From CAZSNT01 sp964607765 (GTDB lineage: Bacteria; Verrucomicrobiota; Lentisphaeria; Oligosphaerales; JABHEG01), in contig CAZSNT010000022.1 in the NCBI GenBank assembly GCA_964607765.1, forward strand, positions 21,945-85,944: a DNA stretch of 64,000 nucleotides. The letters are read 5' to 3'. The translations under genes and the position numbers were made by a program. Positions 1 to 8,970 of this stretch are shown piece after piece. The notes under the pieces are model-generated. The model saw only the letters and a program-made list of their open reading frames with translations. It did no database searches and was not told the origin of the DNA. Position 1 is the stretch's first letter. Every line of letters begins with the position of its first letter.

Positions 1-72
1 CCATCATCAGGGCGTAAGGCTTGCGATGGGCGAGCGTGCGGCGGAAACTCATGAGCGCGTCCGAATCGGGGG

Positions 73-1683
73 CTACTGTCCGTGTTCGAGCCAGCAGACT
101 TCCGAACCCAACATGTCGAAGTGCGCGGCTGCCCAGGGCGCGAAGTCACCGGCAGACGTGCCGAACATCAGCTTGTCACGCCGCCGCACATCGGCGCTCA
201 CATACTGGGCAAACTCACAGGCGGAGAAGAACTGATAGATCCCCACACGCCGTGTCGCGCTGTTGAACAGCAGAGGAGCATCCGTGGTGGCGAAGTGGTC
301 CCGACGGTAGTTCAGCGTGTTCAACTGTCCGTAGCGGCCGAGGGCATCGAGAAGTTCCCCGTCCTGGCCTTGCACTGTGACGCGCCCGGCCGTGGACCTG
401 TAAAGCCTGTCCGCACTGCGCGGCGTGTAGCTGATCTGGGCGCGATTCTCCGGGTTGCCCGGCAGCTCGGGATCCGGATTAAAGCGGAACAGGGCGCCAT
501 CGCACCAAGGCGCCGTGACGCCGACCAGGTCGTACTGCCCTGTGTCTGTGAGGCATGCACTGCTTGCCACGGACCGTGCCACACGCCTGAGCAACAGCTT
601 CTGAGACCGGCAGGTCAGGCGGAGCCGGCGCAGGATCCCCTCGACGTCTCGGGAGTCCTGAGCGTAGAGCGGCAGCCAGAACGTGGCCGGTTCGGAACGG
701 CGGAAGCTGTGGATGCCAAGTCTGTCGTCGTAGGACGTGTTGTCCGTGTTCTGCTGACACGCGAACCCGAAGTCGAGCGGCCTGTCGACCGTGGCGATGT
801 GGGTGCCCGGCATCCAAATGCCCTCGCCTGCGATGCGCTTGCGGAAGAGCCGCGGGTACAGTTCGTAGTAGCGCTGCGCTGCCGCCCGGAATCCCCATTC
901 ACGGTCGAACCGGAACAGCCGGAAGGACACCGTCGCCTGCGATGGGAACTTGCTTGTCGCCGGAGACAGCCCCAAGTCGAAGCAGAGGTAGTACGTGCCC
1001 GTCCCTGAATGGTACGCACTGCGCCAGAACCGGGGTTGATCGAGGGGGTAGCAGAACGCCAGACCGCAATCTTCAGCAAGAAGGGCCGACCAAGGGTAGG
1101 GCGTGTGCTTGCCGGTAGCGCCCACGCCGCGGCTTTGGAACGAGCCCAGCTCGACTGCGCCGTCGGGCGGCCTGGGACTGCTGCGGAGACCGTCGCACCA
1201 CAGGATATCCCCGCCCTCGACGGGTAGTCCGTAGTAGAGCACAACCGCCCGATCTTCACCTGTCAGATCCCGCAACGTCGCCGTGACGTCGATCGCGCCG
1301 TCGCCCGGGGTGTAGGTCGCGCTCAACTCAAGTCCCAACTCGGTGTTGCTGACACGTTGCGTCCAACGCCCGAGTCTGCCTTTGACGAGCCCTCCTTGCA
1401 GCGTGGTCAGCTCGGCGCCGCGCGCTAGATCTCGCACGAAGAACCCGGATGGTCCGCGTGGCGCAGCGGCTGCCGGCACGCCATCCACGCTGAGCAGATG
1501 CCCTCCCGCAGCCATCGACACGGCCAGCCCGTCGGCAGTTGCCACCGTGGGCGTGTCGTCGTCCACCGTGACGGCCAGCGGCGCTGTCACGGTCGTGTCC
1601 AGACCGTCAAACTCCACAGTCTGGCCCCAGGCAGTCAGCGCCCCGTACAACGAGAATGTCCCCAAGACCATTGCCACGCGCAT
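73..1683 (-). CDS. Secreted glycoside-hydrolase-like protein, frameshifted, partial
   Basis: Probably an exported carbohydrate-active or glycan-binding protein; I recall similar large planctomycete-type proteins but cannot assign a GH family. The start at 1683 is chosen because AGGAGG lies 9 nt upstream and it opens a signal peptide (MRVAMVLGTF...ALTAWGQ); a start 18 nt further upstream lacks this. A beta-rich N-terminal half is followed by motifs such as APWCDGALF (about residue 400) and NYRRDHF. The frame stops at 73 right after MLGSEVCWLEHGQ. In the next frame, positions 72 to 1 read PDSDALMSFRRTLAHRKPYA, which looks like the natural continuation. One base is therefore missing near 73-80 (real mutation or sequencing error) and the gene runs off the left edge. 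It lies 37 nt after the DUF374 gene and is probably cotranscribed with it. Confidence 0.6.
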   Translation of the reverse strand: MRVAMVLGTFSLYGALTAWGQTVEFDGLDTTVTAPLAVTVDDDTPTVATADGLAVSMAAGGHLLSVDGVPAAAAPRGPSGFFVRDLARGAELTTLQGGLVKGRLGRWTQRVSNTELGLELSATYTPGDGAIDVTATLRDLTGEDRAVVLYYGLPVEGGDILWCDGLRSSPRPPDGAVELGSFQSRGVGATGKHTPYPWSALLAEDCGLAFCYPLDQPRFWRSAYHSGTGTYYLCFDLGLSPATSKFPSQATVSFRLFRFDREWGFRAAAQRYYELYPRLFRKRIAGEGIWMPGTHIATVDRPLDFGFACQQNTDNTSYDDRLGIHSFRRSEPATFWLPLYAQDSRDVEGILRRLRLTCRSQKLLLRRVARSVASSACLTDTGQYDLVGVTAPWCDGALFRFNPDPELPGNPENRAQISYTPRSADRLYRSTAGRVTVQGQDGELLDALGRYGQLNTLNYRRDHFATTDAPLLFNSATRRVGIYQFFSACEFAQYVSADVRRRDKLMFGTSAGDFAPWAAAHFDMLGSEVCWLEHGQ

Positions 1684-1720
1684 GAGCTCTGTCCTCCTCA
1701 ACGTGAATCGGCCACAGCCA

Positions 1721-2428
1721 TTACCCGGCCTCGGTGTCCCCGTCGGTGTCTTGGCCCCGCTGCCGGTCGTCGGTGATGGCGAGCATGGCGTCGCGCAAAG
1801 CGCGGCACGCCGCGTCGCGGTCTCTTCGGAACTCGCCCTCGCTCAGATTCAGCGGCTCGCCCAGGCGCAGCTCCACCTTGCTGAACGGCTTCGGGATCTG
1901 AGTGCGGTCCCAGCTGCGCAGCTCCCAACGCGACGGCGCGTTCACTGAGACGGGCACTACAGGGACCCTGCACATCTGGGAGAGCGCTGCCGCACCGGGT
2001 TGTACCTCGTACCGCGGCCCGCGCGGCCCGTCCAACGTCAACACGGACGAGAATCCCTCGCCCAGACTGCGGCGCAATCCGCGGAGGGCCTCGGCGCCGC
2101 GACGACTGGACGAACCCCGCACAACCCGCAACCCGAACTGCCCGATGTAGCCCGCAGCGTATTCCCCGTCGCGGGAGGCGCTGACGATCACCGCACACCG
2201 TCTGCGGAAAGCTCTGGGAAACGTCCCGGCGCAGAACAGGAAACGGTTGTGCCAGAGCGCCAGCACGACGGGCCACGGCTCGCGCGTGTCGATCAGCCCA
2301 TTCTCGTCCACCACCCGGATCCGATACGTCCAGATAAAGACTCGGCTGACCGTCGCGAACAGCCAGGCGAGTGAACGCGGCAAGTGCCGCTTGTTCTTGA
2401 ACGTGAAGATGCGTTTGGACTTGCTCAT
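1721..2428 (-). CDS. DUF374 lysophospholipid acyltransferase-family protein
   Basis: A 235-residue protein of the DUF374/LpxL-like acyltransferase group (COG2121 type), thought to transfer acyl chains to a lipid A or phospholipid precursor at the inner membrane. Visible hallmarks are the basic N-terminus with a hydrophobic stretch (LAWLFATVSRVFIWTYRI), ALWHNRFLF as the acyl-acceptor-region His motif, and LTLDGPRGPRYEVQPGA, which is very characteristic of DUF374. I chose the ATG at 2428 (MSKSKRIF) because family proteins begin close to this hydrophobic segment; in-frame starts up to 2494 exist and no clear ribosome site decides. It precedes the secreted glycosidase-like gene on the same strand and is divergent from the GHMP kinase fusion. 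The exact substrate is unknown. Confidence 0.8.
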   Translation of the reverse strand: MSKSKRIFTFKNKRHLPRSLAWLFATVSRVFIWTYRIRVVDENGLIDTREPWPVVLALWHNRFLFCAGTFPRAFRRRCAVIVSASRDGEYAAGYIGQFGLRVVRGSSSRRGAEALRGLRRSLGEGFSSVLTLDGPRGPRYEVQPGAAALSQMCRVPVVPVSVNAPSRWELRSWDRTQIPKPFSKVELRLGEPLNLSEGEFRRDRDAACRALRDAMLAITDDRQRGQDTDGDTEAG

Positions 2429-2605
2429 GTCAGGCGTTACCATAGCCGCCCAAACGCTTTGCGTCCCTGCACGGCCGTGCCGTTGTATTGTCACACGTGC
2501 TGTCTATGTTAGTGTCGACAGCTGGTTGGGGCGCGTCCCTCAGCGAGAGGCACTCACGTGCTGCACTGTTGGTCATCGGTCAGCGAGCAAGGAACCACAC
2601 GACCC

Positions 2606-4558
2606 ATGGAACGTACTTTCGAAGTTTTCGTGCCCGGCCGGGTCTGCCTTTTCGGCGAGCATTCGGACTGGGCCGGCGCCTGCCGGCGTTTCAATTCACA
2701 CATCCTGCCGGGCCAGGTCATCATTTCCGGAACGAATCAAGGCCTGTTCGCCCGGGTCAAAGCCCACCCCGACTCCTTCGTGGTCCGCTCCACGCTGCCT
2801 GACGGAAGTGCCGCGGAACCGTTCCAGATGCCCATGGATCGCGAGGCGCTCCAGGCGGAAGCCGAGAAGGGCGGGTTCTACAGCTACGCGGCAGGCGTGG
2901 CCCACTACATGATGACCTTCTACCAACTGCGCGGGATCGAGATCGACAACTACCGCACCACGCTGCCTGTCAGGAAGGGGCTGAGCTCGTCTGCGGCGCT
3001 GTGTGTGCTGGTCGCCCGTGCGTTTAATAAGGTCTACGATCTGAAGCTGACGACCCGGGCCGAGATGGAGGCCGCATACCAGGGCGAAATCCTGACACCG
3101 TCGCGCTGCGGGCGCATGGACCAGGGCTGCGCCTATGGCCAGGTCCCCGTTCTCATGACGTTCAATGGCGACATGCTGCGGACCAGGCGCCTGAGCGTGG
3201 GCGGCGCGCTGACGCTGCTCATCGGCGACCTGAAAGGGGCAAAGGACACGATCAGGATCCTGTCCGATCTGAACCGTGCCTACCCCTTCGCCGACGATCC
3301 GGTGAGCCGCAGCGTGCACGAATACCTCGGGCCCATCAATACGGATGTCGTCAGCCGTGCCAGGGCCGCTTTGGAGGCGGGCGATGCGGAGACATTGGGC
3401 GCGTTGATGACAGAAGCGCAGCGCCAGTTCGACGGGCATCTCATGCCCGCCTGTCCCACAGAGCTGACCGCGCCCAAACTGCACGCCGTGCTTGACGACG
3501 CGCAGGTCAAGCGCCTGACCCACGGGGGCAAAGGCGTGGGGTCGCAAGGGGACGGGTGTGTGCAGTTTGTGGCCAAAGGGCCTGACCAGAGAGAGGAGCT
3601 TCGCGCGTACCTGGAACAGACCTACGGTATGGAGTGTTTCGATCTCGATCTGGCCCCGCCGCAGACGGTGCGCAAGGCCGTCATTCCGGCTGCCGGCTTC
3701 GGCACGCGCATGTTCCCTGCGAGCAAGGCAGTCAAAAAGGAGCTGTTCCCCGTCATCACACCTGACGGTACTATCAAGCCGATCATTCTGGCGATCGTCG
3801 AGGAAGCGGTCGATGCCGGCATCGACGAGGTCGCGATTGTTGTGCGCGCGGGCGACGAGACCTTCTTTGACGACTTCTTCAACCGGCCGCCGCCGCCCGA
3901 ACTCTACAACAAACTCCCCGAGCAGGCCAAGCGCATGTGCGCCAGACTGCATGAGTTGGGCGAGAAGCTGACCTTCATTCCGCAACAGACCCAGGAAGGT
4001 TTCGGTCATGCCGTGTTCTGCGCCCGGGAATGGGTGGGCAACGAGCCCTTCCTGCTCATGCTCGGCGACCACATCTACGTGTCCACCACGGACGCGCCCT
4101 GCGCGCGACAGTTGATCGCCGCATTCGAAGCGAACGGCAGGAGGAGCGTTCTGGGCGTGTATGAAGCGACCGCAGAGGAGGTCTCCCACTACGGCACCAT
4201 GGCCGGGAAGTGGGTGGACGACGCGCAGCGCGTGCTCGAGATCGCCGAGCTGGCCGAGAAACCGACAGTTGACTATGCCCGGCACAATCTGGTCACTGCA
4301 GGGCTGCCTGCCGACCATTTCCTCTGCATCTACGGGCAGTACGTGTTGACTCCCGCCATTTTTGATGTGCTCAGTCGCGAGATTGAGGGCGACCAGCGTC
4401 AGGCCGGCGAGTTCCAGCTGACGACCGCCCTCGAGCAACTCCGGCAGGAACAGGGGATGCTGGGGTATCGCGTGGCCGGCGAGCACTACGACACCGGCCT
4501 GCCCGAGAGCTACCTGCACAGCCTTACGTCAGTGTTCGCGGGGGGCGCCCCCTCATGA
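2606..4558 (+). CDS. GHMP sugar kinase / UTP-sugar-1-phosphate uridylyltransferase fusion
   Basis: A 650-residue two-domain protein. Residues about 5-345 are a GHMP kinase: PGRVCLFGEHSDW at 10-22 matches the galactokinase/glucuronokinase N-terminal motif, KGLSSSAA at 124-131 is the ATP-binding motif, and GGKGVGSQGDG at 307-317 is motif 3. Residues about 355-640 are GalU-like: AVIPAAGFGTRMFPASKAVKKE at 358-379 is the nucleotidyltransferase signature and LLMLGDH the metal-binding region. The fusion should phosphorylate a free sugar at C1 and then make the UDP (or other NDP) sugar, a salvage logic like that of fucokinase/GDP-fucose pyrophosphorylase. The sugar (galactose, glucuronate, arabinose or another) cannot be read from sequence. 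ATG 2606 starts just before the PGR motif. Its last 4 nt overlap the next gene (ATGA). Confidence 0.82.
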   Translation: MERTFEVFVPGRVCLFGEHSDWAGACRRFNSHILPGQVIISGTNQGLFARVKAHPDSFVVRSTLPDGSAAEPFQMPMDREALQAEAEKGGFYSYAAGVAHYMMTFYQLRGIEIDNYRTTLPVRKGLSSSAALCVLVARAFNKVYDLKLTTRAEMEAAYQGEILTPSRCGRMDQGCAYGQVPVLMTFNGDMLRTRRLSVGGALTLLIGDLKGAKDTIRILSDLNRAYPFADDPVSRSVHEYLGPINTDVVSRARAALEAGDAETLGALMTEAQRQFDGHLMPACPTELTAPKLHAVLDDAQVKRLTHGGKGVGSQGDGCVQFVAKGPDQREELRAYLEQTYGMECFDLDLAPPQTVRKAVIPAAGFGTRMFPASKAVKKELFPVITPDGTIKPIILAIVEEAVDAGIDEVAIVVRAGDETFFDDFFNRPPPPELYNKLPEQAKRMCARLHELGEKLTFIPQQTQEGFGHAVFCAREWVGNEPFLLMLGDHIYVSTTDAPCARQLIAAFEANGRRSVLGVYEATAEEVSHYGTMAGKWVDDAQRVLEIAELAEKPTVDYARHNLVTAGLPADHFLCIYGQYVLTPAIFDVLSREIEGDQRQAGEFQLTTALEQLRQEQGMLGYRVAGEHYDTGLPESYLHSLTSVFAGGAPS

Positions 4559-5640
4559 ACGTGCTGGTCACGGGCGGGGGCGGGTTCCTGGGGCGCCGCG
4601 TCGCTGAAATGCTGCTGCAGCGCGGCGACCAGGTCCGTGTTCTCGGCCGTCATCGATACGAGAATATGGTCGCGCTCGGTGCCGACTCCATTGTGGGCGA
4701 TGTCCGCAACCCCGAAGCTGCGACCGAAGCCGCCCGCGGCGCGGACGCGGTCGTGCACTGCGCCGCACTGGCTGGCGTGTGGGGGGCGCGCCGCGACTTC
4801 TTCGAGATCAATGTCAAGGGCACCGCGAACGTCATTCACGCCTGCCTGGAGAACAAGATCACGGCGTTGGTCCACACCAGCTCGCCGAGTGTGGCCATCG
4901 GCGAGGAAGACATCGAGGGTGGGGACGAGACGCTCGCTTACCCGAAACGCTACTTGGCTCACTACCCGGCCTCGAAGGCGGAGGCCGAGAAGATGGTGCT
5001 GGATGCGGACGGCTGGGAGATGGTCGTAGAGCCGGAACCCGCCCCGGGCGCTCCCGGCAGCACTGCCGATTCAGTGATCCACAGACTGCGGACCTGTGCG
5101 CTCCGACCGCACCTGATCTGGGGGCCTCGGGACACCCATCTCATTCCGCGGGTTGTGGACGCGGCGCGGGCCGGCACGCTGCGGCGCGTCGGGGACGGAT
5201 CCAACAAGGTCGACGTGACCTACATCGATAATGCGGCGCACGCCCACGTTCTGGCGCTTGACGACCTGCGTGGGGAAGGGCGCGCGGCGGGTCGCGCCTA
5301 TTTCATCGGCGACGCCGAACCCGTCGTGCTGTGGCAGTGGCTGAACGAGTTGCTGGCACGCGTCGGGATTGCGCCGATCCGGCGCGGCGTTTCCTACCGC
5401 GCAGGCCGCTGCGTTGGCGCTGTTCTCGAACTGATTCACACACTGTTCCCCGCTTTGGGTGAGCCGCGCATGACGCGATTCGTGGCCACGCAGCTTGCCA
5501 AGTCCCACTATTTCAGCCATGCTCGGGCGGAGCACGACTTCGGCTACAACCCCATCGTGGGCAACGCGGAAGGCCTGGATCGTTTGACCGCCTGGCTGCA
5601 GAACGAGTACCTGGCCGACGAGAAACAGGCGACACAGTGA
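4555..5640 (+). CDS. NAD(P)-dependent epimerase/dehydratase, OleD/3-beta-HSD-like
   Basis: A 361-residue extended short-chain dehydrogenase. TGGGGFLGRR (6-15) is the Rossmann GxxGxxG motif, TSSPSVAIG and YPASK (catalytic Tyr/Lys) are present, and LRPHLIWGPRDTHLIPR closely resembles 2-alkyl-3-oxoalkanoate reductases (OleD) and 3-beta-HSD-like enzymes. A Pro/Glu-rich insert (VEPEPAPGAPGSTADS) sits between YxxxK and the ALRPHLIWGP strand, where I expect a short loop in OleD. Its start overlaps the GHMP-GalU stop by 4 nt, so the two are translationally coupled. That coupling makes a sugar-nucleotide substrate possible despite the OleD resemblance. No oleA, oleB or oleC is in the window. Confidence 0.75.
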   Translation: MNVLVTGGGGFLGRRVAEMLLQRGDQVRVLGRHRYENMVALGADSIVGDVRNPEAATEAARGADAVVHCAALAGVWGARRDFFEINVKGTANVIHACLENKITALVHTSSPSVAIGEEDIEGGDETLAYPKRYLAHYPASKAEAEKMVLDADGWEMVVEPEPAPGAPGSTADSVIHRLRTCALRPHLIWGPRDTHLIPRVVDAARAGTLRRVGDGSNKVDVTYIDNAAHAHVLALDDLRGEGRAAGRAYFIGDAEPVVLWQWLNELLARVGIAPIRRGVSYRAGRCVGAVLELIHTLFPALGEPRMTRFVATQLAKSHYFSHARAEHDFGYNPIVGNAEGLDRLTAWLQNEYLADEKQATQ

Positions 5641-5720
5641 AACGGTGTGCGTCCGCTCGTGTCGAAACAGAGAGAGGAGGGCTGAGCTCTCCCCCATGAG
5701 GAGCACTTGAGACGATCGAT

Positions 5721-7577
5721 ATGTGGCAGCAGTTGGTGACATCCTTCGCGGCGGGTCTGTCCGTTGGTCCGGTTTGCGTTCTGCACTGCGGCGTGTTCCA
5801 CCTCGCGTTCCTGGCGCGCCACAGCCAGGCGGAGCGCGGGCGTACCGCTCTGCTCGGCGCCGCGCTGCTTACAGGGCGCTTGGCCGCGTACCTGCTGTTC
5901 GGGCTGCTGCTGGGGCTGGTCGCTGCCGGCGGGCTGGTCGTTGTGCAACCGTGGGTGCTGACGCTGGCTCTGGGCCTGGTGATGGTCGCCTACGCCGTGC
6001 TGCCGCGGCGACGGCAGCATCGGTGCGGCTGCAACACACGCGGCTTCGGCGTGGTTACGGGCGGTCTCCTGCTTGGGTTTCTGACCGGGCTCAGCCCGTG
6101 TCCGCCGTTCCTGGCCTCAGGGCTGATTGCACTCCGCAGCCATGGCGTGGCCGCGGCCATGCTGACGTTGTTCGCGTTTTTCCTCGGTTCGTCGCTGCTG
6201 CTGCTGCCCCTGTGGTTTGCGCCGGCCGCACTCACGCCGCGGGTGCGGGAGCGCCTGCGCGTGGCCAGCCGTGTGATTGCCGGTGTGGTGGCGCTGTATG
6301 CGTTCACCTCGGTGGCCCGTGCCGTGCGGCATCAGCCGGCGCACGAGCCAAGTTACCAAGGCGCTGGCGCCGCGCCTGTTCTGAAAGCGGCGGGGCAGGG
6401 CACCGAATCGGCTCCCCGGCCCGCCAAGACCAAGGCCCGGGCCTACGTGCCGCCGCCCGCACCCGCGGACGTCAAGCCGCTGTTTCCGAAAGAGCCGCTT
6501 ACGCGCCGCTTCACGGCGAGCATTTTGAAACGCCTGAAGCTCTCGCTCAAGGAAGCGATGTACTACACACCCCTGGAGGACGGCAGGATCCAGTGCGACC
6601 TGTGCCCGAGCCGCTGCGAGCTGGAGGAGGGCGAGCGTGGAATGTGTCGGGTCCGCGTCAACGTTGACGGCAAAATGCGCAGCATCGTCTATGCGCGACC
6701 CGTGGCTCTGCACAACGACCCCATCGAGAAGAAGCCGCTGTTTCACGTGCTGCCCGGCTCGCGAGCGCTTTCGCTCGCCACGGTGGGCTGTAACCTGGGA
6801 TGTGTCTTCTGCCAGAATTTCGAGATTTCTCAAGCATCCCCGGAGGACGTGCGGCACGCCGTCTGGAGCCCTGAGAAGCTCGTCGAAGTGTGCCTGGAAC
6901 GGGATTGGGAAGGGCTCGCGTACACTTACACCGAGCCAACCGTGTTCTTCGAATACATGCTGGACACCGCGACCCTGGCACGGCAGAAAGGGCTGAAAAA
7001 CTACTGGATTACCTGCGGCCAGATCGAGGAAGATCCATTGCTGGATCTGTGCGAAGTGCTGGACGCGGCAAACGTCGATCTGAAGGGGTTTAGTGATGAG
7101 TTCTACGTCCGCTACTGCAATGCGCACCTCTATCCGGTACTCCGCACCCTCAAAATCCTGCGCAAAGAGGGGGTCTTCTTCGAAGTCACCAATTTGCTCA
7201 TCCCGGAAGCGAACGACAGTCCGGCGATGATCCGTGACATGTGTCGCTGGATAGTGACCGAGCTGGGCCCCGATGTCCCAATCCACTTCTCCCGGTTCCA
7301 TCCTGCCTACAAGCTCACCCGGCGCCCGGCCACGCCTATGGCAACGCTGCTGCTGGCGGGCAAGATCGCGCGCGAGGAAGGGCTGCAATACGTTTACCTG
7401 GGCAATGTCCGCGGCTCAGGCCATGCCGACACCAAGTGCCCGGGGTGCGGCACCGCGGTGGTCAGGCGCAGCGGCTACCTAGTCACTGCCAATCAGCTGA
7501 AGGACGGACGCTGCAAGAGCTGCGGCGCGTCCGTTTCGGGGATCTGGGGGGCGGCTGAAACGCCCTCGAAACCGTGA
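5721..7577 (+). CDS. amrS: UreH/DsbD-like membrane domain fused to AmmeMemoRadiSam radical SAM enzyme
   Basis: A 618-residue fusion. Residues 1-205 form about six transmembrane helices of the UreH/DsbD (TauE/SafE-like) type, with Cys-containing helix regions (GPVCVLHCG at the N-terminus, GLSPCPPFLASG). A Pro/Ala/Lys linker follows. From about 265 it is an AmrS-type radical SAM enzyme: the N-terminal motif CDLCPSRCELEEGERGMC, then CX3CX2C at C357, C361 and C364 (CNLGCVFC) for the 4Fe-4S/SAM cluster. A C-terminal zinc-ribbon-like segment (CPGCG...CKSCG) follows. AmrS normally accompanies AmmeMemo A and B proteins, which are not seen here. The membrane half could deliver a metal or electrons to the radical SAM half; that is inference. 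It ends at 7577, overlapped by an alternative GTG start of the next gene. Confidence 0.82.
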   Translation: MWQQLVTSFAAGLSVGPVCVLHCGVFHLAFLARHSQAERGRTALLGAALLTGRLAAYLLFGLLLGLVAAGGLVVVQPWVLTLALGLVMVAYAVLPRRRQHRCGCNTRGFGVVTGGLLLGFLTGLSPCPPFLASGLIALRSHGVAAAMLTLFAFFLGSSLLLLPLWFAPAALTPRVRERLRVASRVIAGVVALYAFTSVARAVRHQPAHEPSYQGAGAAPVLKAAGQGTESAPRPAKTKARAYVPPPAPADVKPLFPKEPLTRRFTASILKRLKLSLKEAMYYTPLEDGRIQCDLCPSRCELEEGERGMCRVRVNVDGKMRSIVYARPVALHNDPIEKKPLFHVLPGSRALSLATVGCNLGCVFCQNFEISQASPEDVRHAVWSPEKLVEVCLERDWEGLAYTYTEPTVFFEYMLDTATLARQKGLKNYWITCGQIEEDPLLDLCEVLDAANVDLKGFSDEFYVRYCNAHLYPVLRTLKILRKEGVFFEVTNLLIPEANDSPAMIRDMCRWIVTELGPDVPIHFSRFHPAYKLTRRPATPMATLLLAGKIAREEGLQYVYLGNVRGSGHADTKCPGCGTAVVRRSGYLVTANQLKDGRCKSCGASVSGIWGAAETPSKP

Positions 7578-7603
7578 CGGTCGGGGGGGGGCGTCCCGTT
7601 CAC

Positions 7604-8842
7604 ATGAATGTTTACGCCGTGATCATCCTGGGGGCTTTGCTTGCCGAGTATGTCCTCGGTGGTGTGGCTGCGGCCCTGAATGTGCGTGCGGCTGCGTTGA
7701 GCGTTCCGGACGAGTTCGCCGGCGTCTTCAGCCCGGAGCGCTACCGGCAGTCCCAGCAGTACCTGAGAGCGAACACACGCGTGGGCCTGGCAACGGCCAC
7801 TGCCAATCTCATACTCATCGTTGTGTTCTGGTTCAGTGGCGGGTTCGAGGTGCTCGACCAGCTGCTGCGCGGCTGGGTTGCCGGGCCCGTCCTCCGCGGC
7901 GTGTTGTTCATCGGCATTCTGGGCATCGGGCATGCCTTGCTGCTGTTGCCGTTCTCAGCCTATGACACGTTTGTCGTCGAGCGCAGGTTCGGATTCAACC
8001 GTACCACGGTCGGTACATTCCTGCTGGACAGGGCGAAGGTGCTTGCCTTGGCGATCGGGCTGGGCGGTGCACTCCTGGCCGCCATCCTGTTCTTCTTCGA
8101 GGCGGCCGGCCCCTGCGCCTGGCTCTATTGCTGGGGCGTGAGCGTCGCCTTCCTGCTGGTGGTCCAGTTTGTAGCCCCGATCTGGATCATGCCCCTGTTC
8201 AACCGCTTCAGCCCGCTGGAGGACGGCGAACTGCGGCAGACCATCACCGCCTATGCCGCACGCATGTCCTTCCCCGTCCGCTCGCTGTGGGTGATCGACG
8301 GCTCTCGACGTTCGACCCACAGCAATGCGTTCATTGCGGGGTTCGGCCGTAACAAACGCGTCGGGCTGTTCGACACGCTCGTGGCAGAGCACCCGGCGCG
8401 GGAACTGCTCGCCGTTGTGGCACACGAGGTGGGGCACTGGCGTCGAGGTCACGTCATCAAGGCGACCGTTCTGGAGATCATCCACACCGGCGTTGTGTTT
8501 TTCCTGTTGTCGCTGTTCCTCAGCAGCGAAGGGCTGTTCGCGGCGTTCGGCGTGACACACCTGTCGGTTTACGCGGGGCTGGTGTTCTTCAGTATGCTCT
8601 ACGCGCCGGTCGAGATGCTGCTGGGGCCCGGCCTGAAGCTGCTCTCTCGTCGACACGAATTCCAGGCCGACCGCTTCGCCGCGGAGACCACGGGGGATGC
8701 CGACGCGATGATCTGTGCCCTCAAAAAGCTCGCAGCCCACAACCTGAGCAACCTGACGCCTCACCCCCTTACCGTGGTCCTCCAATACTCCCATCCGCCC
8801 GTGCTGCAGCGGCTCAGAGCATTGCGGCGCGGCGGCGCGTGA
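7604..8842 (+). CDS. M48 family Ste24/CAAX-type membrane metalloprotease
   Basis: A 412-residue membrane protease. HEVGH at residues 274-278 is the zinc-binding HExxH motif, and EFQADRFA about 80 residues later supplies the third ligand. Seven or so hydrophobic segments surround it, as in CAAX prenyl protease 1/Ste24 relatives. In bacteria these act on membrane proteins, usually in quality control. The ATG at 7604 (MNVYAVIILGALLAEY) fits the family start and follows a G-rich stretch. An in-frame GTG at 7574 would overlap the upstream stop as GTGA, so translational coupling from there is possible. It is the last gene of the 2.6-8.8 kb plus-strand run and a hairpin follows at 8872. Confidence 0.88.
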   Translation: MNVYAVIILGALLAEYVLGGVAAALNVRAAALSVPDEFAGVFSPERYRQSQQYLRANTRVGLATATANLILIVVFWFSGGFEVLDQLLRGWVAGPVLRGVLFIGILGIGHALLLLPFSAYDTFVVERRFGFNRTTVGTFLLDRAKVLALAIGLGGALLAAILFFFEAAGPCAWLYCWGVSVAFLLVVQFVAPIWIMPLFNRFSPLEDGELRQTITAYAARMSFPVRSLWVIDGSRRSTHSNAFIAGFGRNKRVGLFDTLVAEHPARELLAVVAHEVGHWRRGHVIKATVLEIIHTGVVFFLLSLFLSSEGLFAAFGVTHLSVYAGLVFFSMLYAPVEMLLGPGLKLLSRRHEFQADRFAAETTGDADAMICALKKLAAHNLSNLTPHPLTVVLQYSHPPVLQRLRALRRGGA

Positions 8843-8871
8843 GCCGGACGCGGCCGAGCCCCAAATGCAGA

Positions 8872-8897
8872 GCAGCGTGCCCTTTCGGGCACGCTGC
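8872..8897. terminator. Perfect 11-bp hairpin between convergent genes
   Basis: GCAGCGTGCCC and its exact reverse complement are separated by a TTTC loop, 30 nt after the M48 protease stop and 74 nt from the end of the convergent pilin gene. There is no U-tract on either side, so it may be a factor-assisted or bidirectional terminator or simply an mRNA 3' stabiliser. Confidence 0.5.
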
Positions 8898-8970
8898 CTG
8901 AGAAAGTGAGAATCGAGTTCAGATCAGGGCGGTCAGCATCCCGTGCAGGGCTGCTCCGGCCCGAGCTGCA

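Noticed and set aside
5641..5720. Leaderless riboswitch or promoter before the UreH-AmrS gene
   Set aside because: An 80-nt gap with only a distant GAGGAG; no recognisable aptamer.
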